Both the position numbers and the translations under genes were made by a program. A stretch of DNA of 54,542 bases from Syntrophales bacterium (GTDB lineage: Bacteria; Desulfobacterota; Syntrophia; Syntrophales; Fen-1087), in the NCBI GenBank assembly GCA_030656035.1, contig JAUSOK010000034.1, positions 1 through 54,542 on the forward strand, read 5' to 3'. Below are positions 8,757 through 16,695 of the stretch, piece by piece. Positions within the stretch are counted from its first letter, which is position 1, and each line of letters opens with the position of its first letter. Below the pieces are notes generated by a model, which was given only the letters and a program-made list of their open reading frames with translations, did not search any database and was not told the DNA's origin.

Positions 8757-9967
8757 TGCCGGTATTTGTATGGGAAGCGCAGACCCGGAAAGGCGAAATC
8801 AAAAAGGGAGAAGTGGAAGCCGCCAATGATGCGGCGCTGCGAGGCATTCTGCGCAGGCAGGGATTCAAGTCAATCAAAATCAAGACGAAACCCAAGGACT
8901 TGTCGGAATATCTTCCGTTCCTTAAACCGGGCGTGAAGGAAAAAGACGTGGTCATCTTTGCCCGGATTTTCGCCACCATGATTAATGCGGGACTCCCGCT
9001 GATTCAGTGCCTTGACCTGCTGGCGCAACAGGAACAGAACAAAACCTTTGCCCAAATAATCAGGTCCATCAAGGAAGATATCGAGGGGGGAGCCACCCTC
9101 TTCGACTCCCTGAAAAAGTACCCCAAAGTTTTCGATGATCTTTTTGTCAATCTGGTGGCCGCGGGTGAGAGCGGGGGTATTCTTGACGTTATTCTTCAGC
9201 GCCTTTCCAGTTATATGGAAAAGGCCATGAAGCTCAAAAGCAAGGTCAAGGGGGCGATGACCTACCCGGCCAGCGTGCTCGTGATTTCGGTGGGCGTTGT
9301 CGCCCTTCTGCTCCTGAAGGTCATTCCTGTCTTTCAGAAGATGTTTGAAGGTATGGGCGGGGAGCTGCCCGCCCCCACGCAGTTTCTGGTCAATTTAAGC
9401 GCCGCCGCTCAGAGCTACTGGTACTACGCTGCTGGGGGTCTGGTTGCCGCCTATATAGCCTTTAACCGGTTCAGAAGCACCGAAAAAGGAGCCCTGATCA
9501 TAGATCAGCTGATTTTGAAATCTCCCGTGTTTGGTCCGCTGTTGAAGAAGGTTGCCGTGTCAAAGTTTACCCGCACCATGGCGACCATGATGTCCAGCGG
9601 CGTTCCCATTCTGGAAGGCCTGGCCATTGTCAGTAAAACGTCCGGAAACAAGATCATTGAAAACGCGCTGATGAAGGTCAGAAAGGGCATCAGCGAGGGA
9701 AAAACCATTGCCGAGCCGTTGCTCGAGACGGGCATTTTCCCGCCCATGGTGGTACAGATGATTGCCGTGGGCGAGGCGACCGGCGCCCTGGACACAATGC
9801 TGGCGAAGATTGCTGATTTTTATGATGATGAAGTGGATGCCGCCGTGGATGCGATGACGGCTTTGCTGGAGCCGATCATGATGGTTTTTCTGGGAGGAGT
9901 TGTGGGCGGCATGATTATCGCCATGTATCTGCCCATCTTTAAGATGGCATCAGTCGTGGGCGGTTGA
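8753..9967 (+). CDS. pilC: Type II secretion F / type IV pilus inner-membrane protein PilC
   Basis: Polytopic platform protein at the base of type IV pili or type II secretion machines. The N-terminal FVWEAQTRKGEIKKGEVEA and the two repeated T2SSF domains (about 70-190 and 270-395) are diagnostic, each with FARIFATMINAGLPL or FTRTMATMMSSGVPI-like openings and hydrophobic helices near 170-195, 220-240 and 370-400. Length 404 fits PilC. No pilB, pilT or pilin gene adjoins it, so here it is an orphan at the end of the hldA-rlmB run, started from an ATGATG overlapping the rlmB stop. Confidence 0.9.
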   Translation: MMPVFVWEAQTRKGEIKKGEVEAANDAALRGILRRQGFKSIKIKTKPKDLSEYLPFLKPGVKEKDVVIFARIFATMINAGLPLIQCLDLLAQQEQNKTFAQIIRSIKEDIEGGATLFDSLKKYPKVFDDLFVNLVAAGESGGILDVILQRLSSYMEKAMKLKSKVKGAMTYPASVLVISVGVVALLLLKVIPVFQKMFEGMGGELPAPTQFLVNLSAAAQSYWYYAAGGLVAAYIAFNRFRSTEKGALIIDQLILKSPVFGPLLKKVAVSKFTRTMATMMSSGVPILEGLAIVSKTSGNKIIENALMKVRKGISEGKTIAEPLLETGIFPPMVVQMIAVGEATGALDTMLAKIADFYDDEVDAAVDAMTALLEPIMMVFLGGVVGGMIIAMYLPIFKMASVVGG

Positions 9968-9987
9968 CCGTCAGCCAAAGTGAAGAA

Positions 9988-10064
9988 TGGTCGGGATGGC
10001 GCGATTTGAACGCGCGACTCCTGCGTCCCGAACGCAGTGCCCTACCAGGCTGGGCCACATCCCG
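9988..10064 (-). tRNA. tRNA-Pro (CGG)
   Basis: The minus strand folds as a full cloverleaf beginning CGGGATG and ending CATCCCG, with discriminator A and an encoded CCA. The anticodon loop is TTCGGGA, giving CGG, which reads CCG proline codons. The D arm contains CAGCCTGGTAG and the T arm GTTCAAAT, both normal. It stands alone between pilC and a DUF1178 gene. Confidence 0.95.
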
Positions 10065-10073
10065 ACATTTGTT

Positions 10074-10102
10074 ATGATATAAAATTTGTGATTAATTGTC
10101 CA
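10074..10102 (-). promoter_or_regulatory. Promoter of the tRNA-Pro gene
   Basis: On the minus strand TGGACA, a 17-base spacer and TATCAT end nine bases before the mature tRNA 5' end. Each hexamer matches consensus in five of six positions. The predicted transcript would have almost no 5' leader. Confidence 0.6.
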
Positions 10103-10150
10103 TCTTTATTTTAGGGCCGGATAAAGAAAAAATCGGAGGCGCAAACACCG

Positions 10151-10567
10151 GTGATCATTTACGATCTTAAATGTAAGAAAAATCACGAATTTGAGGGCTG
10201 GTTCAAAGACAGCGCGGCTTTTGAACAACAGAAAGACCTGAACCTGATCACCTGTCCCGTCTGCGGGGAGGCGGGTGCGGAAATGGTACCATCAACCCTG
10301 GCTATTCTGGGTCGCGATCTGAAAGCATCGGAGAAAAAACAAAATGGGGCACTGACCCCCATGAAGGCTGTGCAACGGTTGAATGAGTTTCTTGAAAAGA
10401 ATTTCGATGATGTGGGCGACGCATTCAGTGAAGTGGCGATGAAAATCCATGACGGCGAAGAAGAGGCCAGAAATATCAAGGGAACCACGACCCGCCAGGA
10501 AGAAGAACTGCTCCGCGAGAAAGGGGTCCCGTTTTTCAAAATTCCTGTCATGAAACTTGATAGCTGA
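10151..10567 (+). CDS. DUF1178 family zinc-ribbon-like protein
   Basis: Protein of 138 residues opening MIIYDLKCKKNHEFEGWF, with ITCPVCG at about 36-42, so four potential metal ligands (Cys, His, CxxC) form a small ribbon at the N-terminus. The rest is charged and helical with no membrane segment. This matches the DUF1178 pattern; function unknown. The GTG start has GGAGG eleven bases upstream. It is monocistronic by spacing: tRNA-Pro on the other strand precedes it and 114 bases separate it from the next gene. Confidence 0.82.
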   Translation: MIIYDLKCKKNHEFEGWFKDSAAFEQQKDLNLITCPVCGEAGAEMVPSTLAILGRDLKASEKKQNGALTPMKAVQRLNEFLEKNFDDVGDAFSEVAMKIHDGEEEARNIKGTTTRQEEELLREKGVPFFKIPVMKLDS

Positions 10568-10681
10568 GTCCTGTAGATTTTTTCATGCTGCAACGGATTT
10601 GCGTCAGCTGTCCGCAAACGGCGATCCATTTTGCGAAGCGCTTGTTGGATTGAATCATGTTTTTAAGATAGGGAATAACGA

Positions 10682-12991
10682 TTGAAAACGCTACCTCACA
10701 ACATCTTGAATACCATCGGCCATACCCCCCTTATTGAGATTTCAAAATTGAATCCTAATCCTAAAGCAAAAGTTTTTGCAAAGATGGAGAGTTTCAATCC
10801 CGGCGGCTCCATCAAGGACAGGGTGGCGCTTTTCATGATCGAAGGGGCGGAGAGGCGGGGTGAGCTCACGAAGGAAAAGATCATTCTCGAAGCCACGAGC
10901 GGGAATACCGGCATTGGCTTGGCCATTGTCGCCGCGGCCAAGGACTACCGGCTGTGTCTGACCATGTCGGAAGCCGCCAGCGAGGAACGGAAAAAAATAC
11001 TCAAAGCCCTGGGCGCCGAATTATTTTTTACGCCGGCCGCCCAGGGGACCGATGGCGCAATCGAAATGGCCTATGGCCTCATGCGCGAGCATCCGGGCAA
11101 GTATTTTGGCGCCGACCAGTTTAATAATGAGGACAACGTCGCTGCCCATTACCATGGAACGGCTGAAGAAATCTGGCGTCAAACCGATGGGATGGTGACG
11201 ATGGTGGTGGCGGCGCTGGGGACGACGGGAACGGCGATGGGGATTTCCAAACGCCTGAAAGAATTGAACCCGCAGATCATGATTGTCGGGGTGGAACCCT
11301 ATCTTCAGCATAAGATTCAAGGCCTCAAGAACATGAAAGAATCTTACCAGCCCGGTATTTACGATCGGAGCCGTCTCGACGAAAAAATAAATATTCTCGA
11401 TGAAGATGCTTTTGAGATGTCCCGGCGCATGGCCCGGGAAGAGGGCATCCTGGTGGGAATGAGTTCGGGCGCGGCCATGCATGTTGCCTTGCAGAAAGCC
11501 ATGGAACTGCAAGAAGGCCTGATCGTCGTCATCTGCCCGGACAGCGGTGAGCGATATCTAAGCACGGAGCTTTTTACCGATAAGGCCCAAACAACCCTGC
11601 GCCTCTTCAATACACTGACGCGGGAAAAAACCTTCTTTAAACCCATCAATGCCGAGGAGGTTCGCATTCATTCGTGCGGGCCGACGGTGCATGGGGTGCC
11701 GCACATCGGCAGCTACCGTCGCTTCGTCGTCTCCGATATGATCCGCCGGTATCTTGAATTTAAGGGATATAACGTGCGGCATGTCATGAACATCGTCGAT
11801 CTGGCAGACCGTTCCATCAAAGGGGCTGAGCTCGCCGGTTTGGATCTCCATGTCTTCACCGAACGCAGCATGACCGCATTTCTTGGAGATATCGATAAGT
11901 TAAATATTAAGAAGGACAAGGATTATCCAAAGGCCAGTGAGCATGTCGAGGATATGCTCAATTATGTCGAAAAGTTGATGGAACGGGGTTATGCCTATGA
12001 AAAATTACGGTCTGTCTATTTTGATATCTCCAAGCTCAATGACTATGGCTGTCTGTCCCACATCGATCTCGGCAAAGTGAAGCAGGGCAGAACCGTCGAA
12101 CAGGATGATTATGAAAAAGACAGCCCTGTGGATTTTACCCTCCTGAAAAGATCGACTCTTAACGAATTAAAACGGGGCATCTATTTTAAAACCCGATGGG
12201 GGAATGTCCGGCCCAGCTGGCATCTGGAATGCGCCGCCATATCCCTGAAGTATCTGGGTGAAACATTTGATATTCATGCCAGCGGGGCGGATATTGTTTT
12301 CCCCCACTGTGAAAACGTCATGGCCATCGGGAAGGCCGTAACGGGCAAAAGGATGGCGAATTACTGGCTGAATACGGAACTGCTCATGATCGACGGCAAA
12401 AAAATGTCCCGTTCCCTCAATAACGTGCTTACGATAGAAGATTTGGAAAGGCAGGGATATCACGGTCCGGAGATCCGTTTTTTTCTGTTGAGCGCGCATT
12501 ATCGCAAGCCGCTGAACTTTACCTTCGGTGCGCTGGACACCGCAAAGAATACCGTACGAAAGCTGAATGGATTTGTTCAGAGGCTGATCCGCTATCGCCC
12601 CGGAACAGGCTTTTCCGACACAGATCAATGCATTTATGATGTCAACCAGTCCTTCACGAACGCCATGGATGATGATCTGAATGTTTCAGCAGCACTGGCT
12701 TGTCTTTTTGAATTTGTGAAAAAAATCAGTATTCCGCTTTCCCATGCCCACCTGAATGAGAAGGAGAGGGATCGTATCCTTGCGATGATAAAAAAAATGG
12801 ATGGTGTCCTCGGTGTGATGAACTTCGAGGAGGAGGTCATCAGCGAAGAAGTCTGGAAGCTTTTGCAGGAAAGAGAAGCCCTGAGGCGGGCCGGCCACTG
12901 GAAGGCATCGGATGATATCCGGGACAGACTCTTGACCATGGGCATTGAAGTTTCCGATATGCCCGAGGGAATGGTGTGGCGTTTGAAATAA
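10682..12991 (+). CDS. Fusion: PLP-dependent cysteine synthase + divergent cysteinyl-tRNA synthetase
   Basis: One uninterrupted 769-residue ORF. Residues 1-298 are a complete O-acetylserine sulfhydrylase-type enzyme: PLP lysine K45 in NPGGSIKDR, TSGNTG at 72-77, a GTTGT phosphate loop near 181 and PDSGERYLST near 287. Residues 305-769 are a full-length CysRS-type domain with CGPTVHG (C332), HIGS in place of HIGH (341-344), WHLEC (C517), HCENV (542-546), KMSRS (574-578) and a C-terminal anticodon-binding part ending TPxGT.W-like (MPEGMVWRLK). Against canonical CysRS the zinc Glu is Val546 and TDxDDK reads VDLADR. The start is TTG behind AGGGA. There is no linker and no frameshift sign. It could make cysteine and charge it, or the second half may have a new ligase or sensing role. 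Confidence 0.9.
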   Translation: MKTLPHNILNTIGHTPLIEISKLNPNPKAKVFAKMESFNPGGSIKDRVALFMIEGAERRGELTKEKIILEATSGNTGIGLAIVAAAKDYRLCLTMSEAASEERKKILKALGAELFFTPAAQGTDGAIEMAYGLMREHPGKYFGADQFNNEDNVAAHYHGTAEEIWRQTDGMVTMVVAALGTTGTAMGISKRLKELNPQIMIVGVEPYLQHKIQGLKNMKESYQPGIYDRSRLDEKINILDEDAFEMSRRMAREEGILVGMSSGAAMHVALQKAMELQEGLIVVICPDSGERYLSTELFTDKAQTTLRLFNTLTREKTFFKPINAEEVRIHSCGPTVHGVPHIGSYRRFVVSDMIRRYLEFKGYNVRHVMNIVDLADRSIKGAELAGLDLHVFTERSMTAFLGDIDKLNIKKDKDYPKASEHVEDMLNYVEKLMERGYAYEKLRSVYFDISKLNDYGCLSHIDLGKVKQGRTVEQDDYEKDSPVDFTLLKRSTLNELKRGIYFKTRWGNVRPSWHLECAAISLKYLGETFDIHASGADIVFPHCENVMAIGKAVTGKRMANYWLNTELLMIDGKKMSRSLNNVLTIEDLERQGYHGPEIRFFLLSAHYRKPLNFTFGALDTAKNTVRKLNGFVQRLIRYRPGTGFSDTDQCIYDVNQSFTNAMDDDLNVSAALACLFEFVKKISIPLSHAHLNEKERDRILAMIKKMDGVLGVMNFEEEVISEEVWKLLQEREALRRAGHWKASDDIRDRLLTMGIEVSDMPEGMVWRLK

Positions 12992-13006
12992 ATTTAAAAA
13001 TAAATC

Positions 13007-13035
13007 TTGACAAACAGCCGCATAGAATTTAATGT
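13007..13035 (+). promoter_or_regulatory. Putative promoter of the tRNA-rpmG-secE-nusG cluster
   Basis: TTGACA at 13007-13012, 17 bases, then a weak -10 TAATGT, followed by CCCC. A GC-rich discriminator after the -10 is typical of stringently controlled stable-RNA promoters, but the weak -10 leaves doubt. The first tRNA starts about 100 bases downstream. Confidence 0.45.
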
Positions 13036-13134
13036 CCCCAATTCGCACGAATCATGCGAGCGGGTGTGTTATTGCTTTTTTCGGGCGATGTCATTTTATT
13101 TGTAATGAAATTGGGAGCTAAGCGCCTGTTTTTG

Positions 13135-13210
13135 GCTGGCGTAGCTCAACAGGTAGAGCAGCTGATTTGTAATCAGCAGGTTGCGGGTTCGAGTCCCATC
13201 GCCAGCTCCA
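13135..13210 (+). tRNA. tRNA-Thr (TGT)
   Basis: Cloverleaf from GCTGGCG to CGCCAGC with discriminator T and encoded CCA; anticodon loop ATTTGTAAT gives TGT. It is the first of four clustered tRNAs in the same order as E. coli thrU-tyrU-glyT-thrT. Confidence 0.97.
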
Positions 13211-13228
13211 GATATTTGTTTGGCTTTT

Positions 13229-13313
<85 letters not shown>

Positions 13314-13374
13314 GTTTTCATCAGAAGACCCATGGTCGGGGTGGCCGGCAAGGGGCAATCGGCTGTTTGTTAAG

Positions 13375-13450
13375 GCGGGAGTAGCTCAGTGGCTAGAGCG
13401 TCAGCCTTCCAAGCTGAGGGTCGCGGGTTCGAATCCCGTTTCCCGCTCCA
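13375..13450 (+). tRNA. tRNA-Gly (TCC)
   Basis: Acceptor stem GCGGGAG/TTCCCGC (one G-T pair), anticodon loop CTTCCAA giving TCC, T arm GTTCGAATC and encoded CCA. Third member of the cluster. Confidence 0.97.
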
Positions 13451-13479
13451 TAGATTATATAGAGAGGGATCTATCATCA

Positions 13480-13555
13480 GCCCACGTAGCTCAGTCGGTA
13501 GAGCACATCCTTGGTAAGGATGAGGTCACCAGTTCAATCCTGGTCGTGGGCTCCA
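13480..13555 (+). tRNA. tRNA-Thr (GGT)
   Basis: Acceptor stem GCCCACG/CGTGGGC, anticodon loop TTGGTAA giving GGT, encoded CCA. In E. coli a tuf gene follows this tRNA; here rpmG follows directly after 19 bases. Confidence 0.97.
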
Positions 13556-13574
13556 TGTCATTTGAGGGGTGATC

Positions 13575-13724
13575 ATGCGCAATATTATTACTTTGGCTTG
13601 TACGGAGTGCAAACAGAGAAATTATACGACCACAAAGAATAAACGGACCATGCAGAGTCGTCTGGAGTTAAAAAAATTCTGCAAATTCTGCCGGGGACAC
13701 AAAGTTCACAGGGAGACCAAATAG
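13575..13724 (+). CDS. rpmG: 50S ribosomal protein L33
   Basis: A 49-residue ORF too short for the track: [12 protein letters not shown] at the start and [15 protein letters not shown] at the end. The two CxxC pairs (C9/C12 and C36/C39) mark the zinc-binding type of L33. GAGGGG precedes the ATG by about seven bases. It sits between tRNA-Thr and tRNA-Trp and must be processed from a mixed tRNA/mRNA transcript. Confidence 0.97.
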   Translation: MRNIITLACTECKQRNYTTTKNKRTMQSRLELKKFCKFCRGHKVHRETK

Positions 13725-13757
13725 TTCGCCCTTGCTTAAGGACAAACCGTTTGGAAC

Positions 13758-13834
13758 AGGCCAGTAGCTCTAATGGATAGAGCGCCGGACTCCAAATCCG
13801 GATGCTGGGGGTTCGAGTCCCTCCTGGCCTGCCA
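13758..13834 (+). tRNA. tRNA-Trp (CCA)
   Basis: Acceptor stem AGGCCAG/CTGGCCT with discriminator G and encoded CCA; the anticodon loop in GGACTCCAAATCC gives CCA. It is followed after 35 bases by secE. Confidence 0.97.
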
Positions 13835-13869
13835 TTTTTTCTTTTGCGGTTCTGGATAAGGATTTCCAA

Positions 13870-14073
13870 ATGGATAAAATTAAACTGATATTTGCGAAGG
13901 TCAAGCAGTTCTTGAAAGAGGCAAAGATTGAGCTTAAGAAAGTCACATGGCCGACGCCGAAACAGACGTTGGCGTCAACGTCCGTTGTGATCGTTGTCGT
14001 CGTGATTATCTCTGTCTTTTTGGGGATTGTTGATTTTGGACTGAGTAAAATTATCAGACTGGCGCTGGGATAA
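13870..14073 (+). CDS. secE: Preprotein translocase subunit SecE
   Basis: Single-span clamp of the SecYEG channel. 67 residues: an amphipathic N-terminal helix ending FLKEAKIELKKVTWPTP, the SecE signature, then one hydrophobic segment (about 38-58). This is the short SecE form without the two extra helices of E. coli. Five bases separate it from nusG. Confidence 0.96.
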   Translation: MDKIKLIFAKVKQFLKEAKIELKKVTWPTPKQTLASTSVVIVVVVIISVFLGIVDFGLSKIIRLALG

Positions 14074-14078
14074 AGCAA

Positions 14079-14609
14079 ATGGCTTTCAAGTGGTACGTCG
14101 TTCACACATATTCCGGTTTTGAGAACAAGGTCAAGGTTTCCCTCCAGGAGAGAATCTCGGCGGCGGGTATGCAGGATTATTTTTCAGATGTTCTGATTCC
14201 TGAAGAGGATGTTGTAGAACTGGTTTCCGGTGAAAAGAAGACTTCCAAACGCAAGTTTTTCCCCGGGTACATCCTTGTCCACATGGAGATGAGCGATGAG
14301 GCCTGGCATATCGTCAATGATACGCCGAAAGTCACAGGTTTTATTGGAGGCAAGGACAAGCCAACGCCCATTCCTGACAGGGATGTGGAAAATCTGAAAA
14401 CCAGGATTGACGAGGGGACGTTGAAGCCCAAACCGAAATTCAAATTCGAAGAGGGTGATCATGTGCGGATTATCGACGGTCCTTTCACCAATTTTGATGG
14501 TGTGATTGATGAAGTGAAGCCCGAAAAAGGCAAGTTAAGGGTGATTGTCAGTATATTCGGCCGTTCCACGCCGGTAGAGCTGGACTTTATTCAAGTTGTA
14601 CAAAATTGA
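14079..14609 (+). CDS. nusG: Transcription termination/antitermination factor NusG
   Basis: Binds the RNA polymerase clamp, suppresses pausing and links polymerase to Rho and S10. The NGN domain opens [18 protein letters not shown] and runs to about 110; the KOW domain follows near 122-150 with [14 protein letters not shown]. Length 176 is standard. It lies between secE and rplK as in most bacteria. Confidence 0.97.
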   Translation: MAFKWYVVHTYSGFENKVKVSLQERISAAGMQDYFSDVLIPEEDVVELVSGEKKTSKRKFFPGYILVHMEMSDEAWHIVNDTPKVTGFIGGKDKPTPIPDRDVENLKTRIDEGTLKPKPKFKFEEGDHVRIIDGPFTNFDGVIDEVKPEKGKLRVIVSIFGRSTPVELDFIQVVQN

Positions 14610-14634
14610 GGTTGCGCACCGGGTTTGGGGATTC

Positions 14635-14663
14635 AATAAGCCTGTGTCTTGAGCCAGGTTATT
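14635..14663 (+). promoter_or_regulatory. Hairpin in the rplK leader
   Basis: AATAA, a bulged G and CCTG pair with CAGG and TTATT around a 10-base loop, ending 21 bases before the rplK ATG. In E. coli the L11 leader carries the L1 operator, so this is a candidate for it. I could not match it to the L1 consensus. Confidence 0.35.
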
Positions 14664-14683
14664 CATGGAAATAGGTGGTCATT

Positions 14684-15109
14684 ATGGCAAAAAAAGTAAT
14701 CGCGAACATAAAGTTGCAAATCAAGGCCGGGAAAGCGACGCCCTCGCCGCCAATCGGACCGGCCCTGGGGCAGCATGGCGTTAATATCATGGAATTCTGC
14801 AAGGCCTACAATGCCATGACGCAAAATCAGGAAGGGACGGTGATTCCTGTTGTGATTACAGTTTATGCGGACCGATCCTTTACCTTTGTGACGAAGACCC
14901 CTCCGGCCTCTGTTCTGCTGAAGCAGGTCGCCAAGATTGCCAAAGGTTCGGGAAATCCGAAAAAGGATAAGGTCGGGGCGGTCAGCACGAAACAGATTCG
15001 GGAAATTGCCGAGCTGAAATATCAGGATTTGAATGCCGTGGACATGGACGGTGCAATCCGGATTATTGAAGGAACGGCCAAATCCATGGGGATCGAAATA
15101 ACGGCATAG
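14684..15109 (+). CDS. rplK: 50S ribosomal protein L11
   Basis: Builds the GTPase-associated centre and is the platform for RelA activation. It shows [24 protein letters not shown] and the C-terminal rRNA-binding [10 protein letters not shown]. The track starts at GTG 14675; ATG 14684 is better, since AGGTGG lies five bases upstream and the protein is then 141 residues starting MAKK, the usual form. Confidence 0.97.
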   Translation: MAKKVIANIKLQIKAGKATPSPPIGPALGQHGVNIMEFCKAYNAMTQNQEGTVIPVVITVYADRSFTFVTKTPPASVLLKQVAKIAKGSGNPKKDKVGAVSTKQIREIAELKYQDLNAVDMDGAIRIIEGTAKSMGIEITA

Positions 15110-15171
15110 GCGTGAATCAGGGGAAATCCCGGAATGTTCCAAAATAGACATCCGGTGCGCATTATTAAGGT

Positions 15172-15188
15172 GTCCTCCGCATGAGGAC
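15172..15188 (+). promoter_or_regulatory. Hairpin in the rplK-rplA gap
   Basis: GTCCTC and GAGGAC form a perfect 6-bp stem around CGCAT in the 122-base gap between rplK and rplA. The gap is unusually long for this pair. There is no T-run, so it is not a terminator; a processing or L1-related site is possible. Confidence 0.35.
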
Positions 15189-15231
15189 GTCCCGTCCTGA
15201 AGGAGGATCGCTTCATTATTGAGGTTTGATT

Positions 15232-15930
15232 ATGTCTAGAAAAGGTAAAAGGATTTTAGAAGCCAAGCAGAAAGTTGAATCAGGGAAGCGCTATTCCCTG
15301 AAAGAAGCCATTGAGCTCGTGGTGACGACATCAAAGGCAAAATTTGACGAGACGGTTGACGGGGCGATCCGCCTGGGCGTTAACCCTGCACATGCGGATC
15401 AAATGGTCCGGGGCAGTGTGGTGCTGCCTAATGGCCTGGGAAAAACGGTTCGGATCCTCGTTTTTGCCAAAGGCGAAAAAGAGAAGGAAGCATTGGCCGC
15501 CGGCGCCGATTTTGTCGGATCCGATGAAATGATTGAGAAAATCAAGGGAGGCTGGCTCGATTTTGACAGGGTTGTCGCTACTCCGGATATGATGGGCGGT
15601 GTCGGAAAGTTGGGTAAAATTCTGGGCCCGCGGGGGTTGATGCCAAACCCTAAAGTCGGAACGGTGACCTTTGATGTGGCGAAAGCCGTCCAAGAGCTTA
15701 AGGCGGGTAAAGTGGAGTTCCGCGTTGAGAAGGCCGGCATCGTCCACAGTCCACTGGGGAAAGTTTCCTTCGGCGCTGAGAAGCTTCAGGAAAACACGCT
15801 TGCCTTCATCGAAACCATCGTTAAATTGAAACCGGCCTCCAGCAAGGGGACCTACTTGAAAAGCATTTCTGTTTCCACAACCATGGGGCCCGGTGTTAAA
15901 ATCGACCCCCTGGACGTGAGGAACGTTTAG
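15232..15930 (+). CDS. rplA: 50S ribosomal protein L1
   Basis: L1-stalk protein and usual translational repressor of the L11 operon. 232 residues with [15 protein letters not shown] near the start and the signature around [23 protein letters not shown] 15232 is chosen over the track's TTG at 15226 because GAGG is seven bases upstream and MSRKGKR is the family start. Confidence 0.97.
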   Translation: MSRKGKRILEAKQKVESGKRYSLKEAIELVVTTSKAKFDETVDGAIRLGVNPAHADQMVRGSVVLPNGLGKTVRILVFAKGEKEKEALAAGADFVGSDEMIEKIKGGWLDFDRVVATPDMMGGVGKLGKILGPRGLMPNPKVGTVTFDVAKAVQELKAGKVEFRVEKAGIVHSPLGKVSFGAEKLQENTLAFIETIVKLKPASSKGTYLKSISVSTTMGPGVKIDPLDVRNV

Positions 15931-15960
15931 GGGAATAAGCGGGATATTAAATGATTGAAG

Positions 15961-16090
15961 AGTCTGAGACAGCAGGTACGCCGGTTTAAACGATATGCAT
16001 CGGCCTGCCGAGATCATCTTTATTTCCTTTGGGTATAACCATGGACATAATGTCGTTTCCTTCAGGCCGGCCTGTTCTCTGACTTTTTTT
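15961..16090 (+). promoter_or_regulatory. Candidate L10 leader (autoregulatory mRNA element)
   Basis: The 213-base rplA-rplJ gap carries AGACAGCAGG paired through GCAGG/CCTGC with a later CCTGCCGAGA, the two conserved halves of bacterial L10 leaders as I remember them. Inside lies a smaller hairpin CGAT-ATGC-ATCG. Further on are CAGGCCGGCCTG and an eight-T run. The L10-L12 complex normally binds such leaders to repress rplJL. A covariance search would settle it. Confidence 0.6.
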
Positions 16091-16143
16091 TAGGATGATG
16101 ACATCAAGCAATAGGACGTAAATAAAAGAGAGGAGGTTTGAGA

Positions 16144-16665
16144 TTGGATCGGAAGACGAAGGAGCTAGTCGCACAGGAGCTTCACGAGAAGTTAAAGAAT
16201 TTCGACTTGGCTGTCCTGGCACATTACAGCGGGTTGAATGTAGGAAAATTAACGGCCCTCCGGATTGCGTTGCGCAAGGCAGATACCGAATTGAGGGTGG
16301 TGAAGAACACGTTGCTGAGGATCGCTTCAAAAGATACCGACATGAGTCTGTTGCAGGATCATTTCAAGGGTCCCATCGCGATCGCGCTGAATCGCAGTGA
16401 CGTGGTGGAATCCGCCAAAGTCCTGGTTGACTTTGCCAGGAGAAATGCCGATCTCGTAATTGAAGCAGGCATGCTGAAAGGCAAAGTCATCAGTCGGGAT
16501 CAGCTCAGCGCCTTGGCCGCATTGCCGTCCCGGGAGATTCTGCTGGGCAAACTCCTGTCCGTATTCGTCGGGGCGCAGACAGGGCTGGTAAACGTTCTGA
16601 GCGCCATTCCCAGAAGTTTTGTTCAGGTTCTCGATGCCTATCGAGCAAAAAAGGAAGCAGCGTAA
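16144..16665 (+). CDS. rplJ: 50S ribosomal protein L10
   Basis: Base of the L7/L12 stalk. 173 residues with LAVLAHYSGLNVGKLTALR, LRVVKNTLLRIA and a C-terminal helix for L12 dimers. There is no ATG: the track uses TTG 16138, only one base after AGGAGG, so TTG 16144 (spacing seven) is the likely start. A TTG start may tune L10 synthesis together with the upstream leader. Confidence 0.95.
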   Translation: MDRKTKELVAQELHEKLKNFDLAVLAHYSGLNVGKLTALRIALRKADTELRVVKNTLLRIASKDTDMSLLQDHFKGPIAIALNRSDVVESAKVLVDFARRNADLVIEAGMLKGKVISRDQLSALAALPSREILLGKLLSVFVGAQTGLVNVLSAIPRSFVQVLDAYRAKKEAA

Positions 16666-16695
16666 ATATAAAGCATACAGGAAGGAATGAAAGAT

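Noticed and set aside
10597-10617. TTTGCG/CGCAAA stem between the DUF1178 gene and the cysteine fusion
   Set aside because: Only 6 bp with a 9-base loop and no T-run; too weak to call a terminator or riboswitch. I also looked for a T-box-like tRNA-binding leader before the fusion and saw none.
11590-11620. Possible frameshift or stop joining two separate cys genes into one ORF
   Set aside because: The frame is continuous with conserved residues on both sides and no duplicated start or ribosome site at the junction, so I accept a genuine fusion.
13588-13869. Minus-strand ORFs over the tRNA/rpmG region (also 13173-13358)
   Set aside because: They translate tRNA complements, a common annotation artefact; the plus strand has proven tRNAs and rpmG.
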